From Caecitellus pseudoparvulus (Eukaryota; Bigyra: Bicosoecida): 64,000 bases of DNA. Location of the stretch: the NCBI GenBank assembly GCA_965644315.1, contig CBFFRQ010000180.1:48612-112611 (forward strand), in the 5' to 3' direction. The notes beneath the pieces are model-generated. The model was not told the DNA's origin, made no database searches, and saw only the letters and a program-made list of their open reading frames with translations. This document shows positions 52,301-61,300 of this stretch, piece after piece; the stretch's first letter is position 1; each line of letters starts with the position of its first letter. Made by a program: the position numbers and the translations under genes.

Positions 52301-55300
52301 GGGCACGCCCAGTGTGAGCGGTACGGCGACGGCCAGTGCGAGTGGGACGGCGTCTGGCACGGTGTCGGGCACGGCGAGCGTGAGCGGGAGCCCGAGTGTG
52401 TCGGGCACGCCCAGTGTGAGCGGTACGGCGACGGCCAGTGCGAGTGGGACGGCGTCTGGCACGGTGTCGGGCACGGCGAGCGTGAGCGGGAGCCCGAGTG
52501 TGTCGGGCACGCCCAGTGTGAGCGGTACGGCGACGGCCAGTGCGAGTGGGACGGCGTCTGGCACGGTGTCGGGCACGGCGAGCGTGAGCGGGAGCCCGAG
52601 TGTGTCGGGCACGCCCAGTGTGAGCGGTACGGCGACGGCCAGTGCGAGTGGGACGGCGTCTGGCACGGTGTCGGGCACGGCGAGCGTGAGCGGGAGCCCG
52701 AGTGTGTCGGGCACGCCCAGTGTGAGCGGTACGGCGACGGCCAGTGCGAGTGGGACGGCGTCTGGCACGGTGTCGGGCACGGCGAGCGTGAGCGGGAGCC
52801 CGAGTGTGTCGGGCACGCCCAGTGTGAGCGGTACGGCGACGGCCAGTGCGAGTGGGACGGCGTCTGGCACGGTGTCGGGCACGGCGAGCGTGAGCGGGAG
52901 CCCGAGTGTGTCGGGCACGCCCAGTGTGAGCGGTACGGCGACGACGAGCGTGAGCGGGAGCCCGAGTGTGTCGGGCACGCCCAGTGTGAGCGGTACGGCG
53001 ACGGCCAGTGCGAGTGGGACGGCGTCTGGCACGGTGTCGGGCACGGCGAGCGTGAGCGGGAGCCCGAGTGTGTCGGGCACGCCCAGTGTGAGCGGTACGG
53101 CGACGGCCAGTGCGAGTGGGACGGCGTCTGGCACGGTGTCGGGCACGGCGAGCGTGAGCGGGAGCCCGAGTGTGTCGGGCACGCCCAGTGTGAGCGGTAC
53201 GGCGACGGCCAGTGCGAGTGGGACGGCGTCTGGCACGGTGTCGGGCACGGCGAGCGTGAGCGGGAGCCCGAGTGTGTCGGGCACGCCCAGTGTGAGCGGT
53301 ACGGCGACGGCCAGTGCGAGTGGGACGGCGTCTGGCACGGTGTCGGGCACGGCGAGCGTGAGCGGGAGCCCGAGTGTGTCGGGCACGCCCAGTGTGAGCG
53401 GTACGGCGACGGCCAGTGCGAGTGGGACGGCGTCTGGCACGGTGTCGGGCACGGCGAGCGTGAGCGGGAGCCCGAGTGTGTCGGGCACGCCCAGTGTGAG
53501 CGGTACGGCGACGGCGAGCGTGAGCGGGAGCCCGAGTGTGTCGGGCACGCCCAGTGTGAGCGGTACGGCGACGGCCAGTGCGAGTGGGACGGCGTCTGGC
53601 ACGGTGTCGGGCACGGCGAGCGTGAGCGGGAGCCCGAGTGTGTCGGGCACGCCCAGTGTGAGCGGTACGGCGACGGCCAGTGCGAGTGGGACGGCGTCTG
53701 GCACGGTGTCGGGCACGGCGAGCGTGAGCGGGAGCCCGAGTGTGTCGGGCACGCCCAGTGTGAGCGGTACGGCGACGACGAGCGTGAGCGGGAGCCCGAG
53801 TGTGTCGGGCACGCCCAGTGTGAGCGGTACGGCGACGGCCAGTGCGAGTGGGACGGCGTCTGGCACGGTGTCGGGCACGGCGAGCGTGAGCGGGAGCCCG
53901 AGTGTGTCGGGCACGCCCAGTGTGAGCGGTACGGCGACGGCCAGTGCGAGTGGGACGGCGTCTGGCACGGTGTCGGGCACGGCGAGCGTGAGCGGGAGCC
54001 CGAGTGTGTCGGGCACGCCCAGTGTGAGCGGTACGGCGACGGCGAGCGTGAGCGGGAGCCCGAGTGTGTCGGGCACGCCCAGTGTGAGCGGTACGGCGAC
54101 GGCCAGTGCGAGTGGGACGGCGTCTGGCACGGTGTCGGGCACGGCGAGCGTGAGCGGGAGCCCGAGTGTGTCGGGCACGCCCAGTGTGAGCGGTACGGCG
54201 ACGGCCAGTGCGAGTGGGACGGCGTCTGGCACGGTGTCGGGCACGGCGAGCGTGAGCGGGAGCCCGAGTGTGTCGGGCACGCCCAGTGTGAGCGGTACGG
54301 CGACGGCCAGTGCGAGTGGGACGGCGTCTGGCACGGTGTCGGGCACGGCGAGCGTGAGCGGGAGCCCGAGTGTGTCGGGCACGCCCAGTGTGAGCGGTAC
54401 GGCGACGGCCAGTGCGAGTGGGACGGCGTCTGGCACGGTGTCGGGCACGGCGAGCGTGAGCGGGAGCCCGAGTGTGTCGGGCACGCCCAGTGTGAGCGGT
54501 ACGGCGACGGCCAGTGCGAGTGGGACGGCGTCTGGCACGGTGTCGGGCACGGCGAGCGTGAGCGGGAGCCCGAGTGTGTCGGGCACGCCCAGTGTGAGCG
54601 GTACGGCGACGGCGAGCGTGAGCGGGAGCCCGAGTGTGTCGGGCACGCCCAGTGTGAGCGGTACGGCGACGGCCAGTGCGAGTGGGACGGCGTCTGGCAC
54701 GGTGTCGGGCACGGCGAGCGTGAGCGGGAGCCCGAGTGTGTCGGGCACGCCCAGTGTGAGCGGTACGGCGACGGCCAGTGCGAGTGGGACGGCGTCTGGC
54801 ACGGTGTCGGGCACGGCGAGCGTGAGCGGGAGCCCGAGTGTGTCGGGCACGCCCAGTGTGAGCGGTACGGCGACGACGAGCGTGAGCGGGAGCCCGAGTG
54901 TGTCGGGCACGCCCAGTGTGAGCGGTACGGCGACGGCCAGTGCGAGTGGGACGGCGTCTGGCACGGTGTCGGGCACGGCGAGCGTGAGCGGGAGCCCGAG
55001 TGTGTCGGGCACGCCCAGTGTGAGCGGTACGGCGACGGCCAGTGCGAGTGGGACGGCGTCTGGCACGGTGTCGGGCACGGCGAGCGTGAGCGGGAGCCCG
55101 AGTGTGTCGGGCACGCCCAGTGTGAGCGGTACGGCGACGGCCAGTGCGAGTGGGACGGCGTCTGGCACGGTGTCGGGCACGGCGAGCGTGAGCGGGAGCC
55201 CGAGTGTGTCGGGCACGCCCAGTGTGAGCGGTACGGCGACGGCCAGTGCGAGTGGGACGGCGTCTGGCACGGTGTCGGGCACGGCGAGCGTGAGCGGGAG

Positions 55301-58300
55301 CCCGAGTGTGTCGGGCACGCCCAGTGTGAGCGGTACGGCGACGGCCAGTGCGAGTGGGACGGCGTCTGGCACGGTGTCGGGCACGGCGAGCGTGAGCGGG
55401 AGCCCGAGTGTGTCGGGCACGCCCAGTGTGAGCGGTACGGCGACGGCCAGTGCGAGTGGGACGGCGTCTGGCACGGTGTCGGGCACGGCGAGCGTGAGCG
55501 GGAGCCCGAGTGTGTCGGGCACGCCCAGTGTGAGCGGTACGGCGACGACGAGCGTGAGCGGGAGCCCGAGTGTGTCGGGCACGCCCAGTGTGAGCGGTAC
55601 GGCGACGGCCAGTGCGAGTGGGACGGCGTCTGGCACGGTGTCGGGCACGGCGAGCGTGAGCGGGAGCCCGAGTGTGTCGGGCACGCCCAGTGTGAGCGGT
55701 ACGGCGACGGCGAGCGTGAGCGGGAGCCCGAGTGTGTCGGGCACGCCCAGTGTGAGCGGTACGGCGACGGCCAGTGCGAGTGGGACGGCGTCTGGCACGG
55801 TGTCGGGCACGGCGAGCGTGAGCGGGAGCCCGAGTGTGTCGGGCACGCCCAGTGTGAGCGGTACGGCGACGGCCAGTGCGAGTGGGACGGCGTCTGGCAC
55901 GGTGTCGGGCACGGCGAGCGTGAGCGGGAGCCCGAGTGTGTCGGGCACGCCCAGTGTGAGCGGTACGGCGACGGCCAGTGCGAGTGGGACGGCGTCTGGC
56001 ACGGTGTCGGGCACGGCGAGCGTGAGCGGGAGCCCGAGTGTGTCGGGCACGCCCAGTGTGAGCGGTACGGCGACGGCCAGTGCGAGTGGGACGGCGTCTG
56101 GCACGGTGTCGGGCACGGCGAGCGTGAGCGGGAGCCCGAGTGTGTCGGGCACGCCCAGTGTGAGCGGTACGGCGACGGCCAGTGCGAGTGGGACGGCGTC
56201 TGGCACGGTGTCGGGCACGGCGAGCGTGAGCGGGAGCCCGAGTGTGTCGGGCACGCCCAGTGTGAGCGGTACGGCGACGGCCAGTGCGAGTGGGACGGCG
56301 TCTGGCACGGTGTCGGGCACGGCGAGCGTGAGCGGGAGCCCGAGTGTGTCGGGCACGCCCAGTGTGAGCGGTACGGCGACGACGAGCGTGAGCGGGAGCC
56401 CGAGTGTGTCGGGCACGCCCAGTGTGAGCGGTACGGCGACGGCCAGTGCGAGTGGGACGGCGTCTGGCACGGTGTCGGGCACGGCGAGCGTGAGCGGGAG
56501 CCCGAGTGTGTCGGGCACGCCCAGTGTGAGCGGTACGGCGACGGCCAGTGCGAGTGGGACGGCGTCTGGCACGGTGTCGGGCACGGCGAGCGTGAGCGGG
56601 AGCCCGAGTGTGTCGGGCACGCCCAGTGTGAGCGGTACGGCGACGGCCAGTGCGAGTGGGACGGCGTCTGGCACGGTGTCGGGCACGGCGAGCGTGAGCG
56701 GGAGCCCGAGTGTGTCGGGCACGCCCAGTGTGAGCGGTACGGCGACGGCCAGTGCGAGTGGGACGGCGTCTGGCACGGTGTCGGGCACGGCGAGCGTGAG
56801 CGGGAGCCCGAGTGTGTCGGGCACGCCCAGTGTGAGCGGTACGGCGTCGCGTAGCGTGAGCGGGAGCCCGAGTGTGTCGGGCACGCCCAGTGTGAGCGGT
56901 ACGGCGACGGCCAGTGCGAGTGGGACGGCGTCTGGCACGGTGTCGGGCACGGCGAGCGTGAGCGGGAGCCCGAGTGTGTCGGGCACGCCCAGTGTGAGCG
57001 GTACGGCGACGGCCAGTGCGAGTGGGACGGCGTCTGGCACGGTGTCGGGCACGGCGAGCGTGAGCGGGAGCCCGAGTGTGTCGGGCACGCCCAGTGTGAG
57101 CGGTACGGCGACGGCCAGTGCGAGTGGGACGGCGTCTGGCACGGTGTCGGGCACGGCGAGCGTGAGCGGGAGCCCGAGTGTGTCGGGCACGCCCAGTGTG
57201 AGCGGTACGGCGACGGCCAGTGCGAGTGGGACGGCGTCTGGCACGGTGTCGGGCACGGCGAGCGTGAGCGGGAGCCCGAGTGTGTCGGGCACGCCCAGTG
57301 TGAGCGGTACGGCGACGGCCAGTGCGAGTGGGACGGCGTCTGGCACGGTGTCGGGCACGGCGAGCGTGAGCGGGAGCCCGAGTGTGTCGGGCACGCCCAG
57401 TGTGAGCGGTACGGCGACGACGAGCGTGAGCGGGAGCCCGAGTGTGTCGGGCACGCCCAGTGTGAGCGGTACGGCGACGGCCAGTGCGAGTGGGACGGCG
57501 TCTGGCACGGTGTCGGGCACGGCGAGCGTGAGCGGGAGCCCGAGTGTGTCGGGCACGCCCAGTGTGAGCGGTACGGCGACGGCCAGTGCGAGTGGGACGG
57601 CGTCTGGCACGGTGTCGGGCACGGCGAGCGTGAGCGGGAGCCCGAGTGTGTCGGGCACGCCCAGTGTGAGCGGTACGGCGACGTGCGCAGTGCGAGCGGG
57701 AGGCCGAGTGTGTCGGGCACGCCCAGTGTGAGCGGTACGGCGACGGCCAGTGCGAGTGGGACGGCGTCTGGCACGGTGTCGGGCACGGCGAGCGTGAGCG
57801 GGAGCCCGAGTGTGTCGGGCACGCCCAGTGTGAGCGGTACGGCGACGGCCAGTGCGAGTGGGACGGCGTCTGGCACGGTGTCGGGCACGGCGAGCGTGAG
57901 CGGGAGCCCGAGTGTGTCGGGCACGCCCAGTGTGAGCGGTACGGCGACGGCCAGTGCGAGTGGGACGGCGTCTGGCACGGTGTCGGGCACGGCGAGCGTG
58001 AGCGGGAGCCCGAGTGTGTCGGGCACGCCCAGTGTGAGCGGTACGGCGACGGCCAGTGCGAGTGGGACGGCGTCTGGCACGGTGTCGGGCACGGCGAGCG
58101 TGAGCGGGAGCCCGAGTGTGTCGGGCACGCCCAGTGTGAGCGGTACGGCGACGACGAGCGTGAGCGGGAGCCCGAGTGTGTCGGGCACGCCCAGTGTGAG
58201 CGGTACGGCGACGGCCAGTGCGAGTGGGACGGCGTCTGGCACGGTGTCGGGCACGGCGAGCGTGAGCGGGAGCCCGAGTGTGTCGGGCACGCCCAGTGTG

Positions 58301-61300
58301 AGCGGTACGGCGACGGCCGTGCGAGGCGGCGTGAGCGGGAGCGCCGAGTGTGTCGGGCACGCCCAGTGTGAGCGGCACGGCGACGGCCAGTGCGAGTGGG
58401 ACGGCGTCTGGCACGGTGTCGGGCACGGCGAGCGTGAGCGGGAGCCCGAGTGTGTCGGGCACGCCCAGTGTGAGCGGTACGGCGACGGCCAGTGCGAGTG
58501 GGACGGCGTCTGGCACGGTGTCGGGCACGGCGAGCGTGAGCGGGAGCCCGAGTGTGTCGGGCACGCCCAGTGTGAGCGGTACGGCGACGGCCAGTGCGAG
58601 TGGGACGGCGTCTGGCACGGTGTCGGGCACGGCGAGCGTGAGCGGGAGCCCGAGTGTGTCGGGCACGCCCAGTGTGAGCGGTACGGCGACGTCGAGCGTG
58701 AGCGGGAGCCCGAGTGTGTCGGGCACGCCCAGTGTGAGCGGTACGGCGACGGCCAGTGCGAGTGGGACGGCGTCTGGCACGGTGTCGGGCACGGCGAGCG
58801 TGAGCGGGAGCCCGAGTGTGTCGGGCACGCCCAGTGTGAGCGGTACGGCGACGGCCAGTGCGAGTGGGACGGCGTCTGGCACGGTGTCGGGCACGGCGAG
58901 CGTGAGCGGGAGCCCGAGTGTGTCGGGCACGCCCAGTGTGAGCGGTACGGCGACGGCCAGTGCGAGTGGGACGGCGTCTGGCACGGTGTCGGGCACGGCG
59001 AGCGTGAGCGGGAGCCCGAGTGTGTCGGGCACGCCCAGTGTGAGCGGCACGGCGACGGCCAGTGCGAGTGGGACGGCGTCTGGCACGGTGTCGGGCACGG
59101 CGAGCGTGAGCGGGAGCCCGAGTGTGTCGGGCACGCCCAGTGTGAGCGGTACGGCGACGGCCAGTGCGAGTGGGACGGCGTCTGGCACGGTGTCGGGCAC
59201 GGCGAGCGTGAGCGGGAGCCCGAGTGTGTCGGGCACGCCCAGTGTGAGCGGTACGGCGACGGCCAGTGCGAGTGGGACGGCGTCTGGCACGGTGTCGGGC
59301 ACGGCGAGCGTGAGCGGGAGCCCGAGTGTGTCGGGCACGCCCAGTGTGAGCGGTACGGCGACGTCGAGCGTGAGCGGGAGCCCGAGTGTGTCGGGCACGC
59401 CCAGTGTGAGCGGTACGGCGACGGCCAGTGCGAGTGGGACGGCGTCTGGCACGGTGTCGGGCACGGCGAGCGTGAGCGGGAGCCCGAGTGTGTCGGGCAC
59501 GCCCAGTGTGAGCGGTACGGCGACGGCCAGTGCGAGTGGGACGGCGTCTGGCACGGTGTCGGGCACGGCGAGCGTGAGCGGGAGCCCGAGTGTGTCGGGC
59601 ACGCCCAGTGTGAGCGGTACGGCGACGGCCAGTGCGAGTGGGACGGCGTCTGGCACGGTGTCGGGCACGGCGAGCGTGAGCGGGAGCCCGAGTGTGTCGG
59701 GCACGCCCAGTGTGAGCGGTACGGCGACGGCCAGTGCGAGTGGGACGGCGTCTGGCACGGTGTCGGGCACGGCGAGCGTGAGCGGGAGCCCGAGTGTGTC
59801 GGGCACGCCCAGTGTGAGCGGTACGGCGACGGCCAGTGCGAGCGGGAGCCCGAGTGTGTCGGGCACGCCCAGTGTGAGCGGCACGGCGACGGCCAGTGCG
59901 AGTGGGACGGCGTCTGGCACGGTGTCGGGCACGGCGAGCGTGAGCGGGAGCCCGAGTGTGTCGGGCACGCCCAGTGTGAGCGGTACGGCGACGGCCAGTG
60001 CGAGTGGGACGGCGTCTGGCACGGTGTCGGGCACGGCGAGCGTGAGCGGGAGCCCGAGTGTGTCGGGCACGCCCAGTGTGAGCGGTACGGCGACGGCCAG
60101 TGCGAGTGGGACGGCGTCTGGCACGGTGTCGGGCACGGCGAGCGTGAGCGGGAGCCCGAGTGTGTCGGGCACGCCCAGTGTGAGCGGTACGGCGACGGCC
60201 AGTGCGAGTGGGACGGCGTCTGGCACGGTGTCGGGCACGGCGAGCGTGAGCGGGAGCCCGAGTGTGTCGGGCACGCCCAGTGTGAGCGGTACGGCGACGG
60301 CCAGTGCGAGTGGGACGGCGTCTGGCACGGTGTCGGGCACGGCGAGCGTGAGCGGGAGCCCGAGTGTGTCGGGCACGCCCAGTGTGAGCGGCGGCGACGG
60401 CCAGTGCGAGTGGGACGGCGTCTGTCACGGTGTCGGCGAGGCCGTGCGTGTGCGGGAGCCCGAGTGTGTCGGGCACGCCCAGTGTGAGCGGTACGGCGAC
60501 GGCCAGTGCGAGTGGGACGGCGTCTGGCACGGTGTCGGGCACGGCGAGCGTGAGCGGGAGCCCGAGTGTGTCGGGCACGCCCAGTGTGAGCGGTACGGCG
60601 ACGGCCAGTGCGAGTGGGACGGCGTCTGGCACGGTGTCGGGCACGGCGAGCGTGAGCGGGAGCCCGAGTGTGTCGGGCACGCCCAGTGTGAGCGGTACGG
60701 CGACGGCCAGTGCGAGTGGGACGGCGTCTGGCACGGTGTGTCGGGCACGCCCAGTGTGAGCGGTACGGCGACGGCCAGTGCGAGTGGGACGGCGTCTGGC
60801 ACGGTGTCGGGCACGGCGAGCGTGAGCGGGAGCCCGAGTGTGTCGGGCACGCCCAGTGTGAGCGGTACGGCGACGGCCAGTGCGAGTGGGACGGCGTCTG
60901 GCACGGTGTCGGGCACGGCGAGCGTGAGCGGGAGCCCGAGTGTGTCGGGCACGCCCAGTGTGAGCGGTACGGCGACGGCCAGTGCGAGTGGGACGGCGTC
61001 TGGCACGGTGTCGGGCACGGCGAGCGTGAGCGGGAGCCCGAGTGTGTCGGGCACGCCCAGTGTGAGCGGTACGGCGACGGCCAGTGCGAGTGGGACGGCG
61101 TCTGGCACGGTGTCGGGCACGGCGAGCGTGAGCGGGAGCCCGAGTGTGTCGGGCACGCCCAGTGTGAGCGGTACGGCGACGAGTCGAGCGTGAGCGGGAG
61201 CGCCGAGTGTGTCGGGCACGCCCAGTGTGAGCGGTACGGCGACGGCCAGTGCGAGTGGGACGGCGTCTGGCACGGTGTCGGGCACGGCGAGCGTGAGCGG

